Positions 24,165 to 34,595 of a stretch of 64,000 nucleotides of DNA are shown here, piece after piece; within the stretch, counting starts at the first letter, position 1, and the number at the start of each line of letters is the position of its first letter. Source of the stretch: Candidatus Rhodoferax randersensis (GTDB taxonomy: Bacteria; Pseudomonadota; Gammaproteobacteria; Burkholderiales; Burkholderiaceae_C); NCBI GenBank assembly GCA_016718155.1, contig JADKEH010000001.1, positions 248,001-312,000 of the forward strand, written 5' to 3'. The translations under genes and the position numbers were made by a program. The notes below the pieces were generated by a model. The model ran no database searches, was not told the DNA's origin, and saw nothing but the letters and a program-made list of their open reading frames with translations.

Positions 24165-25354
24165 GCAAGCTCCCGCAGGCGCAGCCCGCGCTACCCCGCG
24201 TCCTGTGGGCACTGTTGTTCGGCAATTTCGTGATTGGAAGTGGCGTCATGGTCGTGCCTGGCACGCTCAACGACATCAGCGCTTCGCTGGCTATCAGCAT
24301 TCCCGCCGCCGGACAGCTCATCTCGGCAGCCGCTCTGCTGATGTGCCTGGGAGCGCCCTTGCTGGCGGGAGTGGTCTCGACCTGGGACCGACGGCAACTG
24401 CTGACGGGCTGCATGCTTTGGTACGGCGTCATGCACATGGTGTGTGCGGCCATGCCAAGTTTCGAGACCCTGCTGGTGGCGCGGGTGTTGACCGTGGTCT
24501 CTCCGGCGGTCTTCACGCCGCAGGCGGCTGCTTGTGTCGGTGTCATGGTTCCCCCTCACCAGCGCGGACGCGCCATCAGCCTGGTGTTTCTCGGCTGGTC
24601 AGTCGCGTCAGTGGTCGGCATGCCCATTGGATCGTGGGTCGGTGGCAGCCTGGGCTGGCGTTATGCCTTCGTCCTGGTGGGTCTGCTGTCATGTGCCAGT
24701 GCTGCCTGGGTCTGGCAAACGATGCCACGAGGTCTCACACCACCCGCCTTCACGTTCGATACCTGGCGTCAGACGTTTCGGTCGCGTGGCTTGTTGCTGT
24801 GCATCGGCGTGACCGCGCTCTACTCGGCCGGGCAGTTTGTCCTGTTTTCCTACTTTGCGCCCTACTTCAAGGCCACCTTGAGCATCTCCCCGGTTCAGCT
24901 CAGTCTGATGTTCGCCTGGTTCGGCGCGTTTGGCTTCCTTGGCAACCTCTGGATCTCCCACAACATCGACCGCATGGGCGCCGCCAAGTCGGTGACGCTG
25001 GCGATTGGATTGATAGCCTGCAGCTTGACCCTATGGCCGCTGGGCAACAGTCTGGTCATGGCCGGGTTCATTCTGGTGCCCTGGGCCTTGGGCTGCTTCG
25101 CGGCTAACTCGGCCCAGCAGGCGCGGCTGGTGGGACTGGCCCCTGATCTGGCGTCCGGTTCGATCGCACTCAACACGTCGGCCATGTATGCCGGTCAAGC
25201 ACTCGGTGCGGCCAGCGGCGGGTGGTTGATTGCGCATGGCGCAATGTCGCAACTACACGTGGCGGGTCTGGCGATTGTGCTGCTGTCGATGTTCTTGAGC
25301 CTGTACGCCACACGCGTGGCTGGCCGGTTCTTCAATCATCATCCGGCCGACTGA
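24161..25354 (+). CDS. MFS transporter
   Basis: A 397-residue transporter with 12 predicted membrane helices. It looks like the DHA1/arabinose-efflux type: the N-terminal LPRVLWALLFGNFVIGSG, VTVVSPAVFTPQAAACVGVMV, and the loop PPHQRGRAISLVFLGWSVASV, which matches the motif between helices 4 and 5. It starts at a TTG that overlaps the stop of the dehydrogenase, suggesting coupling. The substrate is unknown; export of a metabolite linked to the dehydrogenase is speculative. Confidence 0.88.
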   Translation: MSKLPQAQPALPRVLWALLFGNFVIGSGVMVVPGTLNDISASLAISIPAAGQLISAAALLMCLGAPLLAGVVSTWDRRQLLTGCMLWYGVMHMVCAAMPSFETLLVARVLTVVSPAVFTPQAAACVGVMVPPHQRGRAISLVFLGWSVASVVGMPIGSWVGGSLGWRYAFVLVGLLSCASAAWVWQTMPRGLTPPAFTFDTWRQTFRSRGLLLCIGVTALYSAGQFVLFSYFAPYFKATLSISPVQLSLMFAWFGAFGFLGNLWISHNIDRMGAAKSVTLAIGLIACSLTLWPLGNSLVMAGFILVPWALGCFAANSAQQARLVGLAPDLASGSIALNTSAMYAGQALGAASGGWLIAHGAMSQLHVAGLAIVLLSMFLSLYATRVAGRFFNHHPAD

Positions 25355-25401
25355 TTGGACTATTCAGTGTGACCACAGGCCGGCAAGCGACTGTCAACTG
25401 T

Positions 25402-25421
25402 GACTCGACTCGACTCGACTC
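25402..25421. repeat. (GACTC)4 simple sequence repeat
   Basis: Four perfect copies of GACTC in the 193-base gap upstream of the CHAT gene, about 130 bases before its start. Pentamer repeats can vary in number by slippage. Four copies is short, so phase variation is only a possibility. Confidence 0.7.
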
Positions 25422-25547
25422 CGCCCCAGCAACGCCGCATAATGGCAGCTCGGCGCACAGCTTGGCAGCCGAGGAGTCTTGATACAGTCCTGCGCGAGCA
25501 CAAGGCCAGGCCTTGCCCGCACAATTGCCCGACGTGACGAGTTGCCA

Positions 25548-27836
25548 ATGTCCTTAAAGAACATTCGACGGTTGATGGCGATCACCCTGGCGAGCCTGGC
25601 CACCCTGGGCGTGGCGCAGCCAGCCGTGAACTGGGCCAGCCTGATGGCCACCGGCGCCGCAGCACGTCAGGACGGCGGCATAGACCAATCGATTGCGCAC
25701 TTTCAACACGCCAGGCAACTCGCTGCCAACGACACCGAGCGTGCACGGGCAGCGCGCGAATTGGGCGCCACGCTGCTGCAGGCCCGCCGCCTGGACCAAG
25801 CGGCGCACGCGCTGCAGGAGGCGCAGACTTTGGCCCCGGGAGAAGACGGAGCAGGACTGTCAATTGACCTCGGCAACCTCGCGCTGCTGCGCAAGGACCC
25901 AGCCCTGGCCGAACAACACTACATCCAAGCGCGGCAGATAGCGGGCGCGAACAGTGCCACCGGGCTGCTGGCCGGCCTGAATCTGGCGCGCCTGGACGAA
26001 CCAGCGCTGCGCGAACAACATCTGGAAACGCTCTACCGTGACATCGGCGAGCACCCGACGGCCCGGCTCGACGCTCGGCTTTACCTCAATCTTGGGCAGC
26101 AAGCCCTCAACCTGGACACCGAGACCCACGCCCTGGCCCTGCGCAGCCTGGAGCGGGGCCACTCTCTGGCCAGCCAGGCGCCGGGCTCGCGGGCGCATCT
26201 GGAGTCCCTCGACGCGCTGGCGCAATGGCACGAGTCGCAGGGCCGCATCAGCGAGGCCATGCGGCTGAATCAAGAGGCCATCACCCGCCTGCGCAGCGCC
26301 GAAGGCAACGCGGCTGGCGATCTGGCGATCGCCCTGGCATGGCGAGCCGCGCGGCTGCACCAGGCCCAGGGCCAAGCGCAACGCGCGCTGACCGCGTACC
26401 AAGGCGCGGTCAGCCAGTTGGAGAGGATGCGCCAGGACATCCCCATCGACTACGACGATGGACAGTCGTCTTTTCGGACCACCTTCGAGCCCATCTACCT
26501 GGGACTGGTTGATACCTTGCTGAAAACCAGTGACGCGGCGCCCAAGACCGAGCTTCAAGCCACGTTGCGCCGGGCGCGCGACACGGTTGAACTGCTCAAG
26601 CAGACCGAGATGCAGGACTACCTGGGCGACCGCTGCGCGGTAGACGCGGTCAAGGGCGGCAGCCAGACCGTGATACCGGTCGGCACGCTGGTGCTGTACC
26701 CCATCATCTTTGCCGACCGTATCGAGCTGCTGGTGCAAACCTCTGATGCCATGACCCGCTTCAGCACCACCGTGCCCAGCGAAGCCGTGCAGGCGGCGGT
26801 GAGCACACTGGCGGGCGAACTGCGCGACCAGCGCGGCCGACACCTGAGCGCGGCAAAGCAGCTTTACGACTGGATACTGCGCCCGCTGGAAGACCTCTTG
26901 CGCCGTGACGCGATCGACACCCTGGTGTTTGTTCCTGACTCGACCTTGCGCGTGATTCCCCTGGCGGTGCTGCACGACGGCGCGCAGTACGCGATTGAAA
27001 AGTACGCCATCGCATCCGCCACCGGCTTGACCATGACCAACACCCAGGCTGCGCCGCGCCAATCGATGACCGCCTTGGTGGCCGGTGCTTCCAACTTCGG
27101 CGACGTGGTAGACAAATACGGCTCGACCCGGCTGGCTGAACTGCTGGCGGATGCCTCCACGCCGCGCTCAACACCCGCGCTGACGTCAGGCCGACTGCTG
27201 CGCTCACCCAGGGTCAGCGCGACCAGATCGGCCATGGCCACTGCCGCCACACGCGCCGAGACGCTGGAGACCATGCGCGGCGCCCTGGCGCTGCCAGGTG
27301 TCACCAAGGAAGTCCAGGCGCTGCAGCGGATCGTGCCCGGCACCAGCTTGCTGGACGCTCAATTCACCGTGGACGCCTTTCGCAATGCGGCGCAATCACA
27401 GCAACACCGCATCATCCACGTGGCCTCGCACGGCATCTTTGGCGGCAGCGCCGACTCCAGCTACATCCTGGCCTACGACGATCTGCTCACGCTCGATGGT
27501 TTGCAGACCATGTTGTCGGGCGACCAGTTCCAAAAGCATCCGATTGAATTGCTAAGCCTGTCCGCCTGCGAGACCGCCGCGGGCAACGACCGCGCGCCAT
27601 TGGGCATCTCCGGGGCCGCCATGAAAGCGCGTGCCAAGAGTGTGCTGGGCACGTTGTGGCCGGTTGATGACGAGGCGGCGGTTCTGGTCATGGAGAGTTT
27701 TTACCAAGGCCTGGCCCAACAAGGCTTGAGCAAAGCCCAAGCGTTGCGCCAGGCGCAACGTCAACTCATCGGCAAGCGGCAACTGGCTCACCCCTTCTAT
27801 TGGGCGCCGTTTGCCTTGATTGGGAACTGGCTGTGA
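25548..27836 (+). CDS. Exported TPR-CHAT peptidase linked to two-partner secretion
   Basis: A 762-residue protein. The signal peptide (MSLKNIRRLMAITLASLATL, cleavage near GVAQ) is followed by about 350 residues of TPR-like helical repeats (for example ELGATLLQARRLDQAAHALQ) and a C-terminal CHAT domain, a caspase-related Cys peptidase. The catalytic dyad is visible: His about 628 in HVASHGIFGG and Cys about 674 in LSLSACETAAG. The domain ends FYWAPFALIGNW, as in the family. Its TGA overlaps the ATG of the TpsA gene, so the two are co-translated. It may process the secreted exoprotein in the periplasm or at the surface (inference). Confidence 0.9.
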   Translation: MSLKNIRRLMAITLASLATLGVAQPAVNWASLMATGAAARQDGGIDQSIAHFQHARQLAANDTERARAARELGATLLQARRLDQAAHALQEAQTLAPGEDGAGLSIDLGNLALLRKDPALAEQHYIQARQIAGANSATGLLAGLNLARLDEPALREQHLETLYRDIGEHPTARLDARLYLNLGQQALNLDTETHALALRSLERGHSLASQAPGSRAHLESLDALAQWHESQGRISEAMRLNQEAITRLRSAEGNAAGDLAIALAWRAARLHQAQGQAQRALTAYQGAVSQLERMRQDIPIDYDDGQSSFRTTFEPIYLGLVDTLLKTSDAAPKTELQATLRRARDTVELLKQTEMQDYLGDRCAVDAVKGGSQTVIPVGTLVLYPIIFADRIELLVQTSDAMTRFSTTVPSEAVQAAVSTLAGELRDQRGRHLSAAKQLYDWILRPLEDLLRRDAIDTLVFVPDSTLRVIPLAVLHDGAQYAIEKYAIASATGLTMTNTQAAPRQSMTALVAGASNFGDVVDKYGSTRLAELLADASTPRSTPALTSGRLLRSPRVSATRSAMATAATRAETLETMRGALALPGVTKEVQALQRIVPGTSLLDAQFTVDAFRNAAQSQQHRIIHVASHGIFGGSADSSYILAYDDLLTLDGLQTMLSGDQFQKHPIELLSLSACETAAGNDRAPLGISGAAMKARAKSVLGTLWPVDDEAAVLVMESFYQGLAQQGLSKAQALRQAQRQLIGKRQLAHPFYWAPFALIGNWL

Positions 27837-30800
27837 TGCACCACCTGTCAAATCGCTTTGTGCGTTTGCGCCACCGGGCGCGCCCCCGCTGGGGCCTCTG
27901 GTTACTGGCGGCGGCCACGCCCTGGCTCGGCACTGGGGCACAGGCACAAATCCGCACCGACACCAGCCTGGGCCAGGCTGCCCAAACGCTGGCCGGGCCG
28001 AACTACGCGATCCCCCAAACGCTGGGCAAGCTGGCTGGCAACAACCTGTTCCACAGCTTTCAGACCTTCAACCTGGCCAGCGGCCAAGCGGCCAACTTCA
28101 GCACCACCAGCCCCACGCTGGCCAACGTCATCAGCCGCGTCACCGGCGGCGAGCTGTCGCAAATCAACGGCACCCTGCGCCTGAGCGCTGCGGGTGGCGC
28201 CACACCGGCCTTCTTCTTCATCAACCCGGCGGGGGTGACCTTTGGCGCGGGCGCCAGTGTCGATGTGCCGGGGGCATTTCATGTCAGCACGGCCAACTAC
28301 CTGAAGTTTCCGGATGGGAGGATGTATGCGGACGCCACCAGTGGCAGTACGTTCTCCAGTGCGGAGCCCAGCGCGTTCGGGTTTCTCGGGGCCACGCGGG
28401 CGAGTGTCACCGTCAAAGATGCGGTACTCGATGGCAAGCGCGCGGGCCTGAGCCTGGTGGGTGGTGACCTTGCCATCGAGCACGCCGAAGTGCGCGCCAG
28501 CACCGGCAATATCCGCCTGGTCGCGGTTGGCGCCGGTCCGACAGAGGTCAACGCAAGCGGCCCGCTCCCGGCTGCCAACGGCAAGCTGGAGCTGGACAAG
28601 CAAGCATTCGTCTACACCAGGATCGCTGCGAAGGACCCACCCGGTGGCAGCATCGCCATCGCCGCTGGCGACGCCACCATTCGCGCCGGCTCCTTGGTGT
28701 CAACGCAGACCAGCGGCGCCCAAGCCGCAGGCGCCATCAACGCCGAACTCGGTAGCCTGGTGATTGACGGGCGCACGGCAACCGCCAGTTCAGGCATCAC
28801 CAGCCAGTCCGCCATGGGCAACAGCGGGCGCGGCGGCGACGTGACGGTTGCGGTGCGCGGTGACATTCAGATTCTTGGCGGCGGCCAGATCACGTCCGAC
28901 ACCTACTGGAGCAGCGACAGCGGCAAAGTCGCCATCAGCGCCAACACGCTGATGTTGGACGGTGCGGGCCACAAGAGCGGGGCGCGCGTCACCAACCGCG
29001 GCTCGGACGGTGACGCCAGCGGTTTGACCGTGGAGGTGGCCGATTCCATCGTGCTCAAGAACGGCAGCCAGATTTCCGGCAGCAACTTCGGCGCGGGGCA
29101 GGCGGGCACCGTCTCCTTGCGCGCGGGCAAATTGATTCGGGTCGAGACCGACAGCATGGTGACCGCCGACACCTACATGGACGGCAAGGCCGGATCGATC
29201 AACCTGTGGGCACCCAATGTCACGGTGGACGGCACGGGCGGCAAGCGCCTGACTCAAATCTCCAGCCAGGCCTTGAGTGACGGCCTGGGCAATGCCGGCA
29301 CCATTCACATCACGGCCCCCGGCGAATTGCGCGTGCTGCACGGCAGCAGGGTCATCACGGGCACGTCAGGCCAAGGCTCTGGCGGCAGCATCGATGTGAC
29401 TGCGGGCGCCCTGCTGCTGGACGGCAGTAACACGACCCGTTCAACCGGACTGTTCAGCACCAACGAGCGTTTCAGCAGTGGCAACGCGGGTTCGATTCGC
29501 ATCGACACCCCCGGCGAATTGCGCTTGCTGCACGATGCCCAGATATCCGCCAATACCTACGGCTCCGGCAACGCCGGAAACATCCAAATCGCGGCAGGGT
29601 CGTTACTGATGGACAGCCGTGGCGGTACTTACACAACCGGGATCTTCAGCACCACCGGTTTCAACAGCGCCGGAAATGCAGGGTCAATAGGCATCAATGT
29701 CGCGGGGGATGCGCAGCTTTTCCAATTTTCAAGGGTTTCCTCCACCACCTGGTCATCCGGCAACGCGGGGAGTATCGTCTTTAGAGCCAACAACTTGGTG
29801 CTCGATGGAGGGGCAACTTCCTGGGAGCCGGTTTCAGCTCGAAACGGGGGAAGTGGCAGTCGGCAATGGGGGTCCGTCCACGGCACGGCTGCCATGGGAC
29901 ATCTCCAATTGATCGATTCGGATATATCTCGCCGGCACTTCGGGAGTTGGCCATGCCGGTCCCAGTCGCGGTTTCGGCGGGCGATTGACCATAGACGGAA
30001 AATCAATTCCAGGCGTCACTGGAATCGACAGCGCCTCCTTCGGGGACAGCCCTCGGCAATGGCGGCACCTTCGGGTGCGGTGGCGGGCGACACAGTTGTC
30101 ACCAAGGGCCACATTCAATCAAATCAGACCGTCGGGACGGGGCGGCGACATCACATTGCCTCTCGTGGGAGGGAAGCTTCGGTTGGCGCCGGAGGACGAA
30201 TCTACTCGCGCACATCCGGCAGCGGCGACCTGGCACGTTCGACATCAACGCCAGCCAGGTCCTTTCCTTGCGCGCGGGGTTGTCGAGGACTCATCCCTAT
30301 ATTCCAATGGCAATCCCGCAAAGTCCACGTTGTGCCAAACGGGTTGTCCGAGCGCGCGGCGTCATTGAGCATTGAGCTGGCCGAGGGTGGATTGGATCAG
30401 GTCGGACGTCTAGGGAGCAGGCCGCAGTCGGAAGTGTAACGGTAAGCGCACCATCAGATTCGAATCGGCGGTGCCGGGATCGTCGTTGGGCGCGGCGATA
30501 TCAATCGACGCCAGCAGATTTGATCCATGCCGCGGCCATTACGGGCGACGCCGGGGCCGAGACGGAAGTGGCACAGAATCTAAGTCATTGAAGGCGGACT
30601 TGACGATTGAGGCGGCACATCACAATACCAGCCGGACCTGACAAGTCAGTTCTCGGAATCGACGGGCCAATGCAGCTACGGTCCGTTAACACCAGCGGCG
30701 CAGATATCGAACGGCGGTGTCATCACATCAAGCACCAACGATTCTGGTCGCGGGGGCGAAGTTCAGGTCAGGGCTGGCTCCATAGAAATCAACGGTTCTG

Positions 30801-31701
30801 GCAGCCAGATCGGAGCTGCCGCTTCGAGTCTTTCCTCGGGGCGACCCGGCAACATCACCGTGCAGTCCGATGGTGCGTTGCTGTTGAGAGGTGGGGGCAG
30901 GCTGACCATCGAAAACGCCGGCAACAGTACGCAGCCTTCGACGGTCGCCGCGTCGACCTTAACGGTGCAAGCCGCCGTCTTGAGCCTAGACGGCGGCGCG
31001 ATCAAAGCCAACTCCACCGGCAACGTCGCCGCTGGCACGATCCAGATCAACGCCAGCGAGCGCATCACGCTTAACCAGGGCAGCATCACCACCAGCGCTA
31101 ACTCGGGCGACGGGGGCGCCATCAACGTATCTGGCGGCAAGCTGGTGGCCCTGAACAGTTCGCAAATCACCACCTCCGTGCTGGGCACCAGCGGCAACGG
31201 CGGCGACATCCAGATTGACGCCGACGCGCTGGTTCTCAACAGCGGCTTCATCCAGGCCAACACCGCCGCCAGCAACGCGTCTGGCGGGCTGGTGAACATT
31301 GGTATCAAGACCCTGCTTGCCAGTGGCAGCACGCTGTTTGTCGGCGGTCAGTCGGCCTATGACTTCACGCCGGGCGTGTTCGGCTTCAACGTGATTCAGG
31401 CGGCCGCGCCGACTGGTGTGAGCGGCGCCATCGACATCACCAGCCCGGTGCTGGACCTCTCGGGCAGCCTGGGGCGGCTCAATGCGGCGCTGATGGACGA
31501 CATCGCGCTGGGGCGCAACCCTTGTCAGGTCAGCGCGGGCAGTTCCCTGGCAGTGGCTGGGCGAGGTGGCCTGCCGGTGGCCCATCGCGGGCTACTGCGC
31601 GCAGAGGCGGCCTTGGCGGCACCACCGTCCACGCGGCCTGCCGTTGCGTTGGCCAGCACACCACCGCCCGGGTGCTGCTGCCACGCTCGTCATGCCTCTG
31701 A
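27836..31701 (+). pseudogene. TpsA exoprotein (filamentous haemagglutinin-like), broken by many small indels
   Basis: A surface exoprotein of a two-partner secretion system. The frame is clean from the ATG at 27836 to about 29850. It has a signal peptide (cleavage near AQAQ) and the TPS domain: TSLGQAAQTLAGPNYAIPQT, NLFHSFQTFNLASGQAANFS, then FFFINPAGVTFGAGASVDVP. Haemagglutinin-type beta-helix repeats (GNAGSIRIDT, GSGGSIDVTAG) follow. From about 29850 to 30860 recognisable repeats (LTIDGKSIPGVTGI, SLYSNGN) jump between all three frames, every 30-60 bases, with stops. A clean frame returns at 30860 and ends with LGRLNAALMDDIALGRNPC, normal for this family. The true stop is uncertain, probably TGA 31699-31701. 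Either the gene is decayed or this stretch is badly sequenced. Confidence 0.88.
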
Positions 31702-31734
31702 CCAGCTGCCAGTTCACCCCTGCGCTGGGCGGCG

Positions 31735-33276
31735 GTGGTTGCCGCCGCAATGCTGCTGGGACCTACCTCGGCCAGCGCGGCCGACCAGGACTCGTTCACG
31801 GCTCGGCGCGCCGTGTTCTCCGGCAACACGGTGGTCGCCACCAGCGTGCTGCAAGCCATCGCCGCGCCCTACCTGGCACGCGAGACCAGCCTGGACGAAC
31901 TCGACGAGTTGCGCGACAAACTGACGCGCCACTACACCGACCAGGGCTACGTCAACTCCGGCGTGATGTGGAATGGTGACGTGGCCAACGGCGTGATCAC
32001 CTTCACGGTGGTGGAGGGCCGTCTGTCCGACATCACGCTCAGCGGCCTGGCGGGCCTGGACCCACGCTATGTCACGCGCCGCCTGGCACGCGAGGGCGAC
32101 GGCCCCCTGAACATGGAGGTGCTTCGCGAGCGCTTTCAGTTGCTGCTGTCCGACCCGCTGATTACCCGCATGAACGCCCGCGTGGTGCCCGGCGCGCAGC
32201 CCGGCATGGCCACGCTGGACGTGGAGGTGGTACGCGCCCGCCCTTACCAGTTCACCCTGTTTGCCAACAACTACCGGCCACCTTCCATCGGCTCCAACAC
32301 CATCGGCATCACCGGCACGTTTCGCAACCTCACCAGCCTGGGCGATGTGCTCGACCTGACGCTGCAAGCACCAGCGCAATCCAGCGCCCGCCCACGCACC
32401 AGCGCCTCGTGGCAGGTCCCACTGGGCTTTGGTGGCACCCGGCTGTCGCTGGCGCTGGACCACGGCAGTTCGTCGGTGGTTGAGCAGCCCGCTGCCGCTT
32501 TGGACATCAAGAGTGTTCTGAGCAGCGCAGATGTCGGCCTGAACCACACGCTGCGCGAAACACTTAGCGAGAAGTTGAGCGTGGGCCTGAACCACGTGCG
32601 CCGCGAAAACCGCAGCTCGCTGCTGGGCGCGCCTTACTCCTTTACGCCCAATGAACCGGCGGGCATCACCAAAGAAGCACTGTGGCGCTTCTGGCAAGAC
32701 TACAGCTACCGCACCCCCACGCAGGTGATTGCACTGCGCTCCACCTTCAGCACTGGGCGCAACAACCTGCAAGACGTGGCGGGCCTGCCCGCTGCCGACA
32801 GCGCGGCCAAGTCGTTTCGCCTGTGGATGGGCCAAGTTCAATGGGCCCGGCAAATGCTCGACAACGGCGCCCAGCTTGTGCTGCGTGCCACCGTGCAGCG
32901 CAGCGCCGACCGCCTGCTGGCACTCGATGGCCTGTCGGTGGGCGGCGTCAACACCGTGCGTGGTTACCGCGAGAACCAACTGGTACGCGACCAGGGCGAG
33001 GTCGTCAACCTGGAGTTGGACTACCCGCTGCTGCGCAACCCGGCCACGGGCCTGAGCCTCAATCTGCTCCCGTTCCTGGACTATGGCCGCGCGCGCAATG
33101 TGGGCGGCCCGAGCGCTTCGCTGTCATCCGTGGGCCTGGCCACCAGGCTGATCTGGCGCGGCCTGCAGCTCGATTTGGCCCTGGCAAGGCGTATTCATGC
33201 GGGTGTCGATCTGAGCACCCAGCACGGCACACTGCAAGACCAGGGCGTGCACCTGCAAGTGGGCTACAAGTTCTGA
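31735..33276 (+). CDS. TpsB outer-membrane transporter (ShlB/FhaC/HecB family)
   Basis: An outer-membrane channel that exports the TpsA protein. After a short signal (AAAMLLGPTSASAA) comes a POTRA domain (FSGNTVVATSVLQAIAAPYL, VVEGRLSDITLSGLAGLD) and a 16-strand barrel of the ShlB type, with the conserved VRGYRENQL (the VRGY tetrad of loop 6), and a terminal aromatic residue (VGYKF). About 513 residues. The GTG start lacks a charged signal N-terminus; an ATG at 31692 is one base out of frame. A one-base indel in the G-rich stretch 31728-31739 would join them and give a proper signal peptide. Confidence 0.9.
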   Translation: MVAAAMLLGPTSASAADQDSFTARRAVFSGNTVVATSVLQAIAAPYLARETSLDELDELRDKLTRHYTDQGYVNSGVMWNGDVANGVITFTVVEGRLSDITLSGLAGLDPRYVTRRLAREGDGPLNMEVLRERFQLLLSDPLITRMNARVVPGAQPGMATLDVEVVRARPYQFTLFANNYRPPSIGSNTIGITGTFRNLTSLGDVLDLTLQAPAQSSARPRTSASWQVPLGFGGTRLSLALDHGSSSVVEQPAAALDIKSVLSSADVGLNHTLRETLSEKLSVGLNHVRRENRSSLLGAPYSFTPNEPAGITKEALWRFWQDYSYRTPTQVIALRSTFSTGRNNLQDVAGLPAADSAAKSFRLWMGQVQWARQMLDNGAQLVLRATVQRSADRLLALDGLSVGGVNTVRGYRENQLVRDQGEVVNLELDYPLLRNPATGLSLNLLPFLDYGRARNVGGPSASLSSVGLATRLIWRGLQLDLALARRIHAGVDLSTQHGTLQDQGVHLQVGYKF

Positions 33277-33382
33277 GGCTTGCGGCTCAGACCACTCGCG
33301 AAGCAATGTGCTCTGACCCCAACTGATTCAAGCCAGCACCCTGCCGCGGCTGGGTCAACCGCGCGCGCTCAGGGTATTGCGT

Positions 33383-34594
33383 TCACTCTCCTTCGAACCA
33401 GGCTTTCAGCGGCAAACCGCCAGTGCCAAGCAGCAGCGGCCGAGCGCTGGGGTACAGCTTGCAAAACGCGTCCAAGCCTTTGGTGTTGCCTGAATTGGCC
33501 CCGCTCTTGACCTCCAAGGCAAACAGGTCGGCCTGCTGGCGCACCACGTAGTCCACCTCGTTGGCGCCCTCACGCCAGTAGTGGATCAAAGGCTGCGTGC
33601 TGCTGTGCTCCAGATGACGCGCCAGCAACTCCGCGCCCACCGCACTCTCGGTGATGCGGCCCCACAACTCGGGCGTGGCGCGCAAGCGCTCCAAACCAAA
33701 CCCTTCGGTGCAGGCGATGGCTCCCATCAAGGCTGTGTTGAACACTTGCAGTTTGGGACTTGAACCGCGCTGTCGCACCACTTGGCCGGCATACTTCTGC
33801 AAGCCGCAAACCATGCCCGCGCCTTCAAGCAACTGCAAATAGTGCGCCAACGTGGTGGTGTTGCCAGCGTCATGGAGTTGACCCAGCATTTTTTGGTAGC
33901 TCAGCTCCTGGGCGCTGTAGCGGCAAGCCAGGTCAAACACGCGGCGCAGCAAGGCCGGCTTTTGTACCGGACTCATCAACAACACATCTTTGCTGATGGT
34001 GGTCTCGATCAGGGCATCACGCACGTAGGCGGCCCAGCGCGCAGGCTCGCCAATCAGGCTGGCCGCGCCCGGATAACCCCCGTAATAAATGAACTGTTCC
34101 AGCGTGACACCAAAGGCCTCGCGCATTTCCCGAAAACGCCAATGTCCCAGCCGCGTCATCTCAAAGCGCCCGGCCATGCTCTCGGTCAACCCGCGTGCGA
34201 TCAGCAAGGGCGCCGAGCCCAACACCACCACACGCACATCGCGCCCGACACGGCTGTCTTCGTCCCACAAGCGTTTGACTTCCTCGGTCCAGCCGGGCAG
34301 CTTCTGAACTTCGTCGAGCACCAGGATGCAAGAGCCGACCTGGTTGGCCAGCGCGCGCGCCGCTTCCCACTGCGCGTGCAGCCAACGGCTGCCGACCAAA
34401 CCTGGGTTGTCGGCGCTGACGCTATGTTGCGCCAGCGCCTTGCCAGGGCGCCGCGACAGCTCCGACAGCGCTTGGCGAACCAAGGTAGTCTTGCCCACCT
34501 GGCGCGGCCCGGCCACCACTTGCAAGAAGCGCCGGGGCTCTTGCAGGCGCGTGCAAAAGCTGGTCAAGGCCTGGCGTCGAATTTCAGTCGGCAT
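33383..34594 (-). CDS. AAA ATPase with DUF4143 domain
   Basis: A 403-residue member of the archaeal/bacterial AAA_14-DUF4143 family. Walker A is VAGPRQVGKTTLV, Walker B is ILVLDEVQKLPGW, and sensor-like residues lie in VVLGSAPLLI. The C-terminal DUF4143 part includes ALMGAIACTEGF and HYWREGANEVDYVVR, a restriction-endonuclease-like core (E-V-D ... E-V-K in LFALEVKSG). The function is not known; these genes are mobile and often sit in accessory regions. A 46-base palindrome lies immediately before the start codon. Confidence 0.9.
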   Translation of the reverse strand: MPTEIRRQALTSFCTRLQEPRRFLQVVAGPRQVGKTTLVRQALSELSRRPGKALAQHSVSADNPGLVGSRWLHAQWEAARALANQVGSCILVLDEVQKLPGWTEEVKRLWDEDSRVGRDVRVVVLGSAPLLIARGLTESMAGRFEMTRLGHWRFREMREAFGVTLEQFIYYGGYPGAASLIGEPARWAAYVRDALIETTISKDVLLMSPVQKPALLRRVFDLACRYSAQELSYQKMLGQLHDAGNTTTLAHYLQLLEGAGMVCGLQKYAGQVVRQRGSSPKLQVFNTALMGAIACTEGFGLERLRATPELWGRITESAVGAELLARHLEHSSTQPLIHYWREGANEVDYVVRQQADLFALEVKSGANSGNTKGLDAFCKLYPSARPLLLGTGGLPLKAWFEGE

Positions 34595-34595
34595 A

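Noticed and set aside
30607..31074. A 155-codon frame within the TpsA region
   Set aside because: Its Arg/His/Gln-rich product has no similarity to anything; it arises from reading the haemagglutinin repeats in the wrong frame.
31566..31979. A 137-codon gene between TpsA and TpsB
   Set aside because: It overlaps the TpsA end and the TpsB start in another frame, and its composition is typical of a GC-rich shadow.
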